From: Deltaproteobacteria bacterium
GTDB taxonomy: Bacteria > UBA10199 > DSSB01
Direction of reading: 5' to 3'
Assembly (NCBI GenBank): GCA_021414045.1
Contig: JAIOPF010000030.1
Span: 1 to 9,373 of the forward strand
Length of the DNA: 9,373 bases
Position 1 is the first letter of the stretch. Every line of letters starts with the position of its first letter. Below are positions 1 to 7,144 of this stretch, one piece after another. The notes below the pieces were generated by a model. The model ran no database searches. It was not told the origin of the DNA and worked only from the letters and a program-made list of their open reading frames with translations. The position numbers and the translations under genes are program-made.

Positions 1-669
1 GGAATCCAGACCGCTTTCGCTGACCTTGACGGCATCGCGGGGAAGTTTCGGCAAAAGCCTCTCCGTCAATCCCACGTCGACGCGGAAACTTTTGAGGTCG
101 CGGTTATTGACTCCGACGATCTTGGCGCCGATGGCCCCGGCCGTCTCGGCCTCGACCTGATCGTGAACCTCGACCAACACGGAAAGGCGCAATTCCTGGG
201 CCAGGCCCTGCAAATCCTCCATTTGCGACTTCGGGAGCATCGCGGCGATCAGCAGGATCGTGTCGGCGCCCGCCTCGCGAGCGGCATAAACTTGATAGGG
301 ATCCCAGACGAAATCCTTGCGAAGCAGCGGCAAAGCCACGGCCTGCCGTACCTGGCGGAGATGGTCGAGATGTCCGCCGAAAAAATGCTCGTCGGTGAGC
401 ACGGACAAGGCGGCCGCTCCGTGGGTTTCGTAGTCTCGGGCAATGGCCACGGGATCGAAGTCCTTGCGAATCACGCCCTTGCTCGGTGAACGGTGCTTGA
501 TCTCGGCAATCACCGCAAAGGGCCGCGGACAATCTCGCAAGGCGTGAGCCAAAGACAGCGGAGTACGGGGGAGATCCCGAACCTTGAACTTGAGGTCGTC
601 CAGGCGGACCTGTCTGCGATAATGCTCCAGTTCTTCTTTTTTATAGTCGTAGATCTGTTGGAGAATCAT
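1..669 (-). CDS. trpC: Indole-3-glycerol phosphate synthase, C-terminus cut by window edge
   Basis: TrpC closes the indole ring, converting CdRP (1-(o-carboxyphenylamino)-1-deoxyribulose 5-phosphate) to indole-3-glycerol phosphate in the cytoplasm. The 223 visible residues follow the family's (beta/alpha)8 barrel: AEIKHRSPSKG at 55-65 (Glu56, Lys58), LLRKDFVWDPYQ at 115-126 (catalytic Lys118), LVEVH at 165-169 (Glu167), VGVNNRDL at 185-192 (Asn188) and VSESG at 216-220 (Ser219). The spacing Glu167-Asn188-Ser219 is that of known TrpC active sites. About 30-40 C-terminal residues lie outside the window; the frame is open at base 1. The ATG at 667-669 is the natural start, giving MILQQIYDYK, which resembles TrpC N-termini. 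It lies 39 bases after the trpD stop and has no clear Shine-Dalgarno sequence. It is the fourth trp gene in the run, so trpF, trpB and trpA may follow off-window (inference). Confidence 0.96.
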   Translation of the reverse strand, partial: MILQQIYDYKKEELEHYRRQVRLDDLKFKVRDLPRTPLSLAHALRDCPRPFAVIAEIKHRSPSKGVIRKDFDPVAIARDYETHGAAALSVLTDEHFFGGHLDHLRQVRQAVALPLLRKDFVWDPYQVYAAREAGADTILLIAAMLPKSQMEDLQGLAQELRLSVLVEVHDQVEAETAGAIGAKIVGVNNRDLKSFRVDVGLTERLLPKLPRDAVKVSESGLDS

Positions 670-708
670 GTGCGGCGAGCTTAGAATGAAAAGATTTCGG
701 AGAAAAGG

Positions 709-1707
709 TCATTTTTGGAGTTTTTCGAGGATTTCCTCGGCCTCGCCGCTTTCGATGGCGCCCTTCGCCATCACCGCGCCGGCCTTCAGATCTTGGGCTT
801 TTCCCGAAACGACCAAGGCCGCGGCCGCGTTGAGGACGATACCGTCGCGGATCGGTCCGAAGAAGGTCTTGCCGAAGATCCCGCGAAGCAATTTGGCGTT
901 GTGCGCGGCGTCTTTGCCCAAGAGAAACTTGGGATCGCTGGCCCGCAGGCCCGCGTCGGCGGGGTTGACGGTTTTTTCTACCAGGCCTTCCGGGGTCACC
1001 TCGGTGACGTAGGTTGGACCGCTGGGACTGAGCTCATCCATGCCCTCTTCGCTGCTGACGATCCAGGCCATTTCGGTGCCGAGACGCCGCAAGGCCTCGC
1101 CCAAGATGGGCCTCATTCCCGGGGCGAAAACCCCCACCACTTGGCGCCGGACCTTCGCCGGATTCAAGAGCGGACCCAAAAAATTGAATACCGTCGTCAC
1201 ATCGAGTTGCTTGCGGATTTTTTGCACCCGTTGCGTGGCCGCGTGGTAACGCGGCGCCAACATAAAGCCGAAATGCTTCTTCTCGATGGCTTCGGCCACC
1301 GCCTCGGGACCCAAATCGATGGGGATGTTCAAAGCCTCGAGCAAGTCGGCGCTGCCGGATTTAGAGGTGATCGCGCGGTTGCCGTGCTTCGCGACGGGCA
1401 CCCCGCAGGCGGCCGCCAAGAGGCCCGCGGCGGTCGAAAAATTGAAAGACCCGCTGCGATCACCGCCGGTGCCACAGGTATCGATGGCATCGGGAGCCTG
1501 CAACAGCACCGGCGTCATCTTTTCGCGCAATACCCTCGCGGCTTCGGTCAGGACGTCGGCGTCCAAGCCCCGCGTGGAAAGCGAGGTCAAAAAAAGCGCG
1601 ATTTCGGAATCTCGGGTATCCTCGCGAAGAATGGTCTCGAATCCGACGCGGATCTCCTCGGGTGGCAAGGGTTCGCCGGAAATGATTTTTTTTAGCAGTT
1701 CTTTCAT
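709..1707 (-). CDS. trpD: Anthranilate phosphoribosyltransferase
   Basis: TrpD transfers the phosphoribosyl group of PRPP to anthranilate, the second step of tryptophan synthesis. The 332-residue product has the usual family length. It shows the glycine-rich PRPP loop DTCGTGGD at 76-83, the block [20 protein letters not shown] at 107-126 (anthranilate and phosphate contacts), NFLGPLLNP at 175-183 and the acidic pair in GMDEL at 222-226. The same frame stays open upstream to 1854, but that extension lies inside trpG and looks like shadow sequence. The ATG at 1705-1707 begins the conserved helix [12 protein letters not shown] and overlaps the trpG stop as ATGA. No Shine-Dalgarno sequence is visible, so initiation is probably coupled to trpG termination (inference). 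An eight-base A tract lies in codons 5-8. Confidence 0.97.
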   Translation of the reverse strand: MKELLKKIISGEPLPPEEIRVGFETILREDTRDSEIALFLTSLSTRGLDADVLTEAARVLREKMTPVLLQAPDAIDTCGTGGDRSGSFNFSTAAGLLAAACGVPVAKHGNRAITSKSGSADLLEALNIPIDLGPEAVAEAIEKKHFGFMLAPRYHAATQRVQKIRKQLDVTTVFNFLGPLLNPAKVRRQVVGVFAPGMRPILGEALRRLGTEMAWIVSSEEGMDELSPSGPTYVTEVTPEGLVEKTVNPADAGLRASDPKFLLGKDAAHNAKLLRGIFGKTFFGPIRDGIVLNAAAALVVSGKAQDLKAGAVMAKGAIESGEAEEILEKLQK

Positions 1708-2288
1708 GCGGGACGGGCGGACTTCACCCTTTTCAAAAAGTTGTTCAGGATGTCCTTGCCGGGCTGGGTGAGGATGGATTCGGGATGAAACTGCACCCCC
1801 TCGATCAAATACTTTTTGTGCCTCAGCCCCATGATTTCGCCGGCATCGGTCCAAGCGGAGATCTCGAGGCTGTCAGGAAGGGATTCACGCTCGACCAACA
1901 AGGAGTGGTACCGGGTCGCGGTGAAGGGGTTGGGCAATCCCGCGAAAAGCGTCTTCGCGTCATGATGGATGAGACTCGTCTTGCCATGCATGACGTTCTT
2001 GGCTCGAATCACCTTGCCGCCGAAGGCCTGGCCTATGGCCTGATGCCCCAGACAGACGCCCAAAAGGGGGAACTCCCCTTTCAGCTTGCCGATGATCTCG
2101 AGGGAAACCCCCGCCTCGTTCGGGGTGCAAGGCCCCGGGGAAATGACGATGGCTTCGGGCTTTAACGCCCTAATTTCTTCCACCCCCAATTCGTCGTTGC
2201 GCTTGACCAAGAGCTCGGCCCCCAACTCGCCCAGGTACTGGACCAAGTTGTAGGTAAACGAATCATAGTTATCGATCATCAGGAGCAT
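1704..2288 (-). CDS. trpG: Anthranilate synthase component II (glutamine amidotransferase)
   Basis: This is the glutaminase subunit that supplies ammonia to TrpE for anthranilate formation. It is a class I (triad) glutamine amidotransferase of 194 residues, the usual length for a stand-alone TrpG. Visible motifs are [11 protein letters not shown] at 4-14, the oxyanion-hole segment [12 protein letters not shown] at 49-60, the nucleophile elbow [15 protein letters not shown] at 77-91 with Cys79, and GVQFHPES at 164-171 with His168 and Glu170, completing the triad. PabA is very similar, but the flanking trpE and trpD make TrpG the better name; it may also serve p-aminobenzoate synthase, as in some bacteria. 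The start at 2288 overlaps the end of trpE by 10 bases and has GGAGG at 2299-2303, ten bases upstream. An alternative ATG at 2279 overlaps the trpE stop but has no ribosome binding site. Confidence 0.96.
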   Translation of the reverse strand: MLLMIDNYDSFTYNLVQYLGELGAELLVKRNDELGVEEIRALKPEAIVISPGPCTPNEAGVSLEIIGKLKGEFPLLGVCLGHQAIGQAFGGKVIRAKNVMHGKTSLIHHDAKTLFAGLPNPFTATRYHSLLVERESLPDSLEISAWTDAGEIMGLRHKKYLIEGVQFHPESILTQPGKDILNNFLKRVKSARPA

Positions 2289-3739
2289 CGCTTCAGGGCC
2301 TCCATGACGGCCTTCGCCTTGTTGTTCGACTCGAGGTACTCTAGCTCAGGCTTGGAATCGAGGACAATCCCTCCCCCTGACTGCACCCAAACCTTGCCCT
2401 CGGCGAAGGCCATGTGACGGATGGTGATGGCCGTGTCCATATTTCCGTAAAAATCGAAGTAACCCACCGCGCCGCCGTAGGGGCCGCGGCGACCGACTTC
2501 CAGCTCTTCGATGACCTGCATGGCGCGAATCTTCGGAGCGCCGGAGAGAGTTCCCGCCGGGAAGGTCGCCTTGAGCACGTCGATGGCCGCGAAGCTCGGG
2601 TCCAGCTCGCCTTCGACATTGGAGACGAGATGCATGACATGGGAATATTTTTCGACGGCCATCAGCTCGGTGACCTTCACGCTGCCCTTTTTCGAAACGC
2701 GCCCCACGTCGTTTCGCCCCAAGTCCACCAACATGATGTGTTCGGCCACTTCCTTGGGATCGTCCAACATCTCCTTTTCCATCCGCGACTCGTCGGCGGC
2801 ATCGCGGCCGCGGCGTCGCGTCCCCGCGATGGGTCGCACCGTCACCTTGGAGCCCTCGAGACGCACCATCACCTCCGGGGAAGAGCCGGACAGGCATTGG
2901 CCGTTCATTTCGAGGTGAAACAAATAAGGCGAGGGATTCAGCTTTCGCAGCTCGCGATAAACTCGGAAGGGCGAGGCCTTGAAGGCGGCTTCCCAGCGTT
3001 GAGACAGCACCACCTGAAAGATATCGCCGGCGCGGATGTATTCCTTGGCCCGCTCGACCATCGCGTGGAAGGCCTTTTCCGAAGTATTGCTCTTGGGTTT
3101 GACCGGAGCCTTGGAGCGGAGGGCCTTTTCCTTGGGAAGATTCCTTTTCATGCGGGCGCCGATCGCGTTCAAGCGACGCAAGGCCAGATCGTAAGCCTTT
3201 TTCGTCGTGTTCTTTCCGCCCAAATGGGCCATGACGACGAGTTTCAACTCGTGCTTCAAATTATCGAAAGCGACCAAAGAATCCTGCAGCATCAAGTGGC
3301 TGTCGTAGAGCGGCAGGCCCTTCTTGCCCGAATCCGGCAGTCGCTCCATGAAACGCACCATGTCGTAACCGAGATAGCCCACGAATCCGCCGGCGAAACG
3401 CGGTAAATCATCGGTCAAGACCGGCTGGAATCCGCGCAAGGTCTCGCGAATCACCTCGAGGGGGTTTCCTTGGAGGCGATCGACGCGTTTGCCGCGGAGA
3501 ATTTCGACTCGGTCGCCGCGGGAACGCAGCACGAGGTGGGGCTCGGAGCCCAAAAAGGAATATCGACCCCACTTTTCGCCTCCTTCCATCGACTCGAGAA
3601 GAAAACGGTAAGGGCCTTCGGTCAATTTCAGGAAGGCGGAAACCGGTGTTTCGGTGTCGGCGTTGAGGGTCGCGGTGAGCGGGACTAAATTCCCCTCTTC
3701 GGCCAACTTCTTAAAATCCTTGAAGGAAAGCAGGGACAT
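2279..3739 (-). CDS. trpE: Anthranilate synthase component I
   Basis: TrpE converts chorismate to anthranilate using ammonia from TrpG; this is the committed step of tryptophan synthesis. The 486-residue length fits the family. The N-terminal half has the tryptophan feedback-site signature: RFLLES at 45-50 and GRYSFLG at 58-64. The C-terminal chorismate-binding domain shows [10 protein letters not shown] at 239-248, [10 protein letters not shown] at 302-311, [15 protein letters not shown] at 334-348, [16 protein letters not shown] at 392-407 and the GGGIV turn at 455-459. Presence of the LLES element suggests the enzyme is inhibited by tryptophan (inference). PabB is less likely, given that feedback site and the trp neighbours. 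The gene starts 57 bases after the phosphatase stop. No Shine-Dalgarno motif precedes the ATG, and there is no space for a leader peptide with attenuator. Confidence 0.97.
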   Translation of the reverse strand: MSLLSFKDFKKLAEEGNLVPLTATLNADTETPVSAFLKLTEGPYRFLLESMEGGEKWGRYSFLGSEPHLVLRSRGDRVEILRGKRVDRLQGNPLEVIRETLRGFQPVLTDDLPRFAGGFVGYLGYDMVRFMERLPDSGKKGLPLYDSHLMLQDSLVAFDNLKHELKLVVMAHLGGKNTTKKAYDLALRRLNAIGARMKRNLPKEKALRSKAPVKPKSNTSEKAFHAMVERAKEYIRAGDIFQVVLSQRWEAAFKASPFRVYRELRKLNPSPYLFHLEMNGQCLSGSSPEVMVRLEGSKVTVRPIAGTRRRGRDAADESRMEKEMLDDPKEVAEHIMLVDLGRNDVGRVSKKGSVKVTELMAVEKYSHVMHLVSNVEGELDPSFAAIDVLKATFPAGTLSGAPKIRAMQVIEELEVGRRGPYGGAVGYFDFYGNMDTAITIRHMAFAEGKVWVQSGGGIVLDSKPELEYLESNNKAKAVMEALKRCS

Positions 3740-3747
3740 GACTTGGG

Positions 3748-3775
3748 CTTAGCACAAGGGTCCAAGCGGGGTCAA
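3748..3775 (-). promoter_or_regulatory. Weak candidate promoter for the trp operon
   Basis: On the minus strand TTGACC (3770-3775) is followed after 16 bases by GCTAAG (3748-3753). The latter is preceded by TGT, which resembles an extended -10. The -10 match is poor (3 of 6). The predicted transcription start would fall almost at the trpE ATG, giving a leaderless message, which fits the missing Shine-Dalgarno sequence. The trp genes may instead be read through from the phosphatase gene. Confidence 0.2.
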
Positions 3776-3796
3776 AGTGATATCCGTCTGGAGGTC

Positions 3797-5512
3797 TCAG
3801 CGATTATTGAGGGCGTCGTCGATGATCTTGGCGATGTCCGTGTTATCGATGAAGCCCTTAACCCTTTCGGCGTAGCGCGGAGCTCCCATCGCCATGACGA
3901 CGACCGGCGTGGAGGTGTGAGTCCCCGCCGCCCAAACCGCGTGATTTTGCGAGGCGACCTGACGTCCCATCATGTCGGGGTGTATCGAGGAATGGACGTA
4001 GAAGTCCGCGAAATCCTCGGGCTCAGCGTCGCTGGCACCGGGTTTGCGGGCAAGGATCGTCTGCGCCTGTTCGGGAGTCATTTGATAGGCGGTATTCGCC
4101 TTCACCTCCGCGAGCAGATTTTGCACCGCCGTCTCCATCGTATAAGGCGGCGTCTTGGCTTCGACTTCCTTCGGATAAAGCTTTTTGACGATGGGATCTA
4201 GGATGGCTCGGAAAGACTTCTTCTGGTTCACCAGCAAGTCGAACTTCTCGAAGGCCGCGAAGTCGTAAGGCTTGTGATAATGCACCCCCGAGGTCAGGGT
4301 CGCCTCGTAACCGGGCGATTTGCCGTAAGCGAATCCGAAGCCGCCGGTCTCGTGATCGGCCGTGACGATCAATAAGGTGTCGGGATGCTTGTCGACATAA
4401 TCCATGGCTACGCGTACCGAGGCATCGAAATCCAGGGTCTCTTGCAGCATGGTTCCGGCGTCATTGTCGTGCCCGGCGTAGTCGATGAGTCCGCCTTCGA
4501 TCATGACGAAGAAACCGTTCTTCTTCTTATCCAGGATATCGAGGGCCTTTTGCGTCAAGGCGGCCAAGGTAGGAATCGTCGGAATCTGCCGGCGTTCCTG
4601 GATCATCGGAAAGACCGAAGCGCCGAACAGTCCCAACACCTTGGTGTTCGGACCGACATTCAATTGCTCGAGCTGCTCATTCTTGCAGATGAAGACCATG
4701 CCCCTCGCGCTGGCTTCGGCGATGAGGTTTTTCTGATCCTCCCGTCGGCTCTTCCCGTCGATGGAGGCGTCGAGCCCCGAGCATTCCGGAAGGTCCGAGG
4801 CCTTCATCGGCTCTTTGGAGGCTTCATCCTTATACTTGGGAATGAGAAAGGAAATGCCGCCACTCAGCAAGACGTCGATGTCGTGCTTTTCGATCATGTC
4901 GTCGGCGATTTCGCTCTCCATGTCGCGGAAAACTTGATGGCCCGCAAAACCGGCCGGAGTCGCGTGGGTGATGCGCGTGGTGGAAACCAAACCCGTCGCC
5001 TTGCCTAGTTTGGCCGCCTTTTCAAGGACGGTCTCGCAGGGAAAGCCGTTGGGATCCAGGCCCACCGATTCGTTCAAGGCCTTCTGTCCGCAAGCCATCG
5101 CCGTCGCCGCCGCGGCGGAGTCCGTGACGATCTCGCCGAAACTGGAAGTCCGCATCAGTCCGCTGACGTGTTCTTTCATCAGTTTTTCGAGGCCCAATTC
5201 GGGATCTTCGGTCTTGCGTAATTGCCGATACAAGACAGCCTGCGAGACCTGCTGGAGGCCCATCCCATCACCGATCATAAAGATAACGTTGTTCGCCGCT
5301 GCCGGGGCCGGCGCGGCATGAGTCTCCGGCGCCGATTCGGGGCCGGCTTGGGCGGGCGTGGCCGGAACGGCGGCTGAGGGCGCGGCGACGCTTGGCGCCG
5401 GCGCTGGCGCGTGCCCCATCTGCCTGGCACAAACCAAACCCCAGATGATCAAAGCGAAGACCAGCGGGCTGATTTTTTTTAAGTTCTCGGAAGGCTTAGG
5501 CTCTTGAGACAT
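3797..5512 (-). CDS. phoA: Exported alkaline phosphatase (PhoA family)
   Basis: A metal-dependent phosphomonoesterase expected to free phosphate from organic esters outside the cytoplasm. All core residues of the family are visible: Asp82 in MIGDGMG, Asp131 and nucleophile Ser132 in VTDSAAAATA, Glu339, Asp344 and His348 in IEGGLIDYAGH, Asp386 and His387 in TADHETGG, and His532 in GTHTST. The positions equivalent to E. coli Asp153 and Lys328 are His183 (THATPAG) and Tyr345. The N-terminus has two lysines (12-13) and a hydrophobic segment at about 15-29, then an Ala/Pro-rich stretch at about 33-73. This is a signal peptide or membrane anchor; Cys28 is not in a good lipobox. At 571 residues it is longer than E. 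coli PhoA (471). The start is supported by GGAG at 5520-5523, seven bases upstream. It follows the porin by 127 bases on the same strand. Confidence 0.94.
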   Translation of the reverse strand: MSQEPKPSENLKKISPLVFALIIWGLVCARQMGHAPAPAPSVAAPSAAVPATPAQAGPESAPETHAAPAPAAANNVIFMIGDGMGLQQVSQAVLYRQLRKTEDPELGLEKLMKEHVSGLMRTSSFGEIVTDSAAAATAMACGQKALNESVGLDPNGFPCETVLEKAAKLGKATGLVSTTRITHATPAGFAGHQVFRDMESEIADDMIEKHDIDVLLSGGISFLIPKYKDEASKEPMKASDLPECSGLDASIDGKSRREDQKNLIAEASARGMVFICKNEQLEQLNVGPNTKVLGLFGASVFPMIQERRQIPTIPTLAALTQKALDILDKKKNGFFVMIEGGLIDYAGHDNDAGTMLQETLDFDASVRVAMDYVDKHPDTLLIVTADHETGGFGFAYGKSPGYEATLTSGVHYHKPYDFAAFEKFDLLVNQKKSFRAILDPIVKKLYPKEVEAKTPPYTMETAVQNLLAEVKANTAYQMTPEQAQTILARKPGASDAEPEDFADFYVHSSIHPDMMGRQVASQNHAVWAAGTHTSTPVVVMAMGAPRYAERVKGFIDNTDIAKIIDDALNNR

Positions 5513-5550
5513 AACTATGCTCCATCATAGACCCCCACACCTAGGCGACT

Positions 5551-5577
5551 CCTATAATTCCGCTCGCCAAGGTTCAA
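5551..5577 (-). promoter_or_regulatory. Candidate sigma-70 promoter for the alkaline phosphatase
   Basis: Minus-strand TTGAAC (5572-5577, 4 of 6 matches to a -35) is followed after 15 bases by TATAGG (5551-5556, 4 of 6 to a -10). The spacer is short and the -35 overlaps the right arm of the hairpin described separately. No Pho-box-like repeat is visible here, so phosphate control, if any, would come from the porin promoter. Confidence 0.28.
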
Positions 5578-5607
5578 GGGTTTATCACCCAACCTTGGCG
5601 GATTTTT
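5565..5607 (+). terminator. Hairpin with plus-strand T-tract (intrinsic-terminator-like)
   Basis: CGCCAAGGTT (5565-5574) and AACCTTGGCG (5591-5600) form a perfect 10-bp stem. GGG (5578-5580) and CCC (5588-5590) can extend it inside with a 3-base bulge. On the plus strand it is followed by GATTTTTT (5601-5608), the layout of an intrinsic terminator. Both flanking genes run on the minus strand, where the tract is a run of A upstream of the stem and no U-tract follows. It would therefore stop antisense transcription, or act on the porin message only as a structured 3' element. Confidence 0.6.
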
Positions 5608-5639
5608 TGATGCCGAGGATACAAATCCGTTTCAAGTGA

Positions 5640-6980
5640 TTAAAATTTAGTCTGGAGTTTCAGGCGCCAGCGTTGGCTCGTTTCGACGCCATTCTTGGTA
5701 TTGGCGGGCAACACGGCGTAATCGCTCTGCAGCTTGATGTGCTGGCCGAGGACATAATAATTGAGTCCGGCCATGAACTCCGCCTTGTCGTTTTGGAGCC
5801 CTTGCAAGAAGACCTGGGACGCTCTTGCGTCGACTTCCAAGTGCTTCGGGATCAAGAAATACCCAGCTTGGGCGTAATAGCCATAGTCGTTGGTCGTGGC
5901 CAGAGTCGTATCGCCCGGCTTGGTATGGCGATAGAAAAATTCGCTTTGGAAGGCGAAACCCTTGTACTTCATTCCCGCTTCGGTGCCGAACTGGGTCACC
6001 TTGTCGTCCGAGAGGTCCCGTACATTGTAGTTTCCCGAGCCGCCGAAATAGGCCGCGGGCTTCTCGGAGTGGGCGAAATCGCCTTCTTCGTAACCCGCTT
6101 CACCGACGATATTGTAGACGGCGCGACCGGTATACAGAAGTTGGTTGTTGAAATTCGTCGAGTTGGTGCCGCTTCCGTTGAAAAAGCCGACGTTGTACTC
6201 CATCTTCTTATTGAAGGGCGTGCCTTGGACGACGACGCCGACGTCGCGGCCGTTCTTCACCAATTTATCCGGCTTGCCGTCCTTGTCGGTGTCCTGAGCT
6301 TGGGCGTTCAAGAATTCGAGGGTCGCAATGGAGCGATCCGTGAACTCGAGGTTGCTGCTCGAAATGATGCTCTGGCGTATCCACGGAATATCCTGCTGAC
6401 CGACGCGGACCTCGACCATGTCGTTGAACTTGTACTGGGTCCACGCGTCCAGCAAGAGCTCATCCTTGAATTTCGCGAAATCGACCTGCAATTTGTAGGT
6501 AAGTTTCTTCGTCGCCAAGTGGCCGGAAAAAGTCAGGCGGACGTTGCGCATACGGAAGCCGAATTTATTCTTTCCAGCCTCGCGGTCGTAGTCCGTTTCA
6601 AATTGAGCGTATCCATTGATCTGGAGACGGTATTTTTCGTCCGAGGTCTGGATGAAAAAACCCTTTTTGTAGCCGGTGGTCTTGACCTCTTCCTTGGCCG
6701 GCGCGGCCGGGGCTTCGGCCTTCACTTCGGGAACCGGGGCCGGCGCCGGGGCGGCGGTGGCAGCGGAAGACTTCTTCGAGCTCGTTAAAGTTTTTTGGCC
6801 TACCACCGACTGCTTGGCGGTCAGGGGGCTCTCTTTTTTAGGAGCCGCCACTTTCTCGACCGACGCGGGCGCGGGAGGCTGGGCGACTTGAAATCCCACC
6901 ACGGAATCCTTGGCTTGAGCCTGGGAAGCGGCAAGAGAGAGAAAAATGATCGTCAGCCCCAAAATTCTGCGTCGCAACAT
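5640..6980 (-). CDS. Phosphate-selective-type outer-membrane porin (OprO/OprP family)
   Basis: A beta-barrel channel expected in the outer membrane, probably for phosphate or another anion. The 446-residue product starts with a classical signal peptide, MLRRRILGLTIIFLSLAASQAQA, likely cut after Ala23. A Lys/Ala/Pro-rich spacer runs from about 32 to 103. The barrel begins near 105 with GFFIQTSDEKYRLQINGYAQ, resembling the first strands of porin O/P proteins (Porin_O_P family, PF07396), and continues with alternating strands to a C-terminal Phe (QTKF), typical of proteins inserted by the BAM complex. FRMRNVRLTFSGHL at 142-155 and VRVGQQDIPW at 191-200 are also family-like. A loop holds DTDKDGKPD at 230-238, a calcium-binding-type motif. 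The frame extends upstream to 7031, but the ATG at 6978-6980 has AAGGAG eight bases before it (6989-6994) and begins the signal peptide. Substrate specificity cannot be read from sequence; the adjacent phosphatase supports phosphate. Confidence 0.88.
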   Translation of the reverse strand: MLRRRILGLTIIFLSLAASQAQAKDSVVGFQVAQPPAPASVEKVAAPKKESPLTAKQSVVGQKTLTSSKKSSAATAAPAPAPVPEVKAEAPAAPAKEEVKTTGYKKGFFIQTSDEKYRLQINGYAQFETDYDREAGKNKFGFRMRNVRLTFSGHLATKKLTYKLQVDFAKFKDELLLDAWTQYKFNDMVEVRVGQQDIPWIRQSIISSSNLEFTDRSIATLEFLNAQAQDTDKDGKPDKLVKNGRDVGVVVQGTPFNKKMEYNVGFFNGSGTNSTNFNNQLLYTGRAVYNIVGEAGYEEGDFAHSEKPAAYFGGSGNYNVRDLSDDKVTQFGTEAGMKYKGFAFQSEFFYRHTKPGDTTLATTNDYGYYAQAGYFLIPKHLEVDARASQVFLQGLQNDKAEFMAGLNYYVLGQHIKLQSDYAVLPANTKNGVETSQRWRLKLQTKF

Positions 6981-6988
6981 AGACCCAT

Positions 6989-6994
6989 CTCCTT
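6989..6994 (-). promoter_or_regulatory. Ribosome binding site deciding the porin start
   Basis: Minus-strand AAGGAG lies eight bases before the ATG at 6980. It selects that start over the in-frame upstream ATG at 7031, whose extra 17 residues would precede the signal peptide. Confidence 0.8.
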
Positions 6995-7025
6995 TTTTTA
7001 TGGAGGCCCTAATCCATTGCGGGTT

Positions 7026-7041
7026 TGACAAATGATCGACG
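7026..7041 (-). promoter_or_regulatory. Candidate Pho box, proximal copy
   Basis: Minus-strand CGTCGATCATTTGTCA has two GTC-containing half-sites 11 bases apart, the period of PhoB boxes (E. coli half-site CTGTCAT). It matches the distal copy at 7098-7113 at 12 of 16 positions. It ends 45 bases before the porin ATG. A weak -10-like GATTAG (7009-7014) lies 11 bases downstream, about where a PhoB-dependent -10 is expected. PhoB control is inferred. Confidence 0.42.
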
Positions 7042-7097
7042 GTTTAAAGAAAAAATTGCGAACTTTGTCACCTTGAGCGAAAGAGAAAATGGAGGCC

Positions 7098-7125
7098 TGA
7101 CACACAATCGACACCTTGCTTGACC
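7098..7125 (-). promoter_or_regulatory. Candidate Pho box, distal copy
   Basis: On the minus strand TGTCGATTGTGTGTCA (7098-7113) has half-sites TGTCG and TGTCA 11 bases apart. A third similar unit, GGTCA (7121-7125), lies 12 bases further upstream. It agrees with the E. coli Pho-box core in both TGTC units. It also overlaps the putative promoter of the divergent thpR cluster, so a bound regulator could affect both directions (inference). Confidence 0.42.
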
Positions 7126-7144
7126 CCACTCAATAATACATAAT
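7116..7144 (+). promoter_or_regulatory. Candidate sigma-70 promoter for the thpR cluster
   Basis: TTGCTT (7116-7121) and CATAAT (7139-7144, 5 of 6 matches) are separated by 17 bases in an AT-rich stretch. An alternative -35 is TTGACC at 7120-7125, with 17 bases to ATAAAA. A transcript would start near 7151, and GGGAAG at 7159-7164 lies eight bases before the thpR ATG. Confidence 0.4.

Noticed and set aside
715..1695. A 326-codon plus-strand open frame opposite trpD
   Set aside because: It mirrors trpD across nearly its whole length and has no recognisable domain or ribosome binding site.
1708..1854. Upstream extension of trpD by 49 codons
   Set aside because: The residues lie inside trpG, show no similarity to TrpD N-termini, and the ATGA overlap start at 1707 fits the family.
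2414..3406. A 330-codon plus-strand open frame opposite trpE
   Set aside because: It is wholly antisense to clear trpE motifs and its translation resembles no family; GC-rich codon use leaves the opposite strand open.
4385..5008. Plus-strand open frame of 207 codons opposite the phosphatase
   Set aside because: It is antisense to the catalytic core of the phosphatase and has no coherent protein features.
5524..5529. Minus-strand TATGAT as a -10 for the phosphatase
   Set aside because: It is a good hexamer, but it would start transcription within the ribosome binding site and has no -35 at the right distance.
5673..6788. Plus-strand open frame of 371 codons opposite the porin
   Set aside because: Antisense to a porin with signal peptide and barrel features; the translation is hydrophobic, repetitive shadow sequence.
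7000..7097. Direct repeat ATGGAGGCC at 7000-7008 and 7089-7097
   Set aside because: Only nine bases and not in phase with the Pho-box-like repeats (89 versus 72 bases apart); probably chance.
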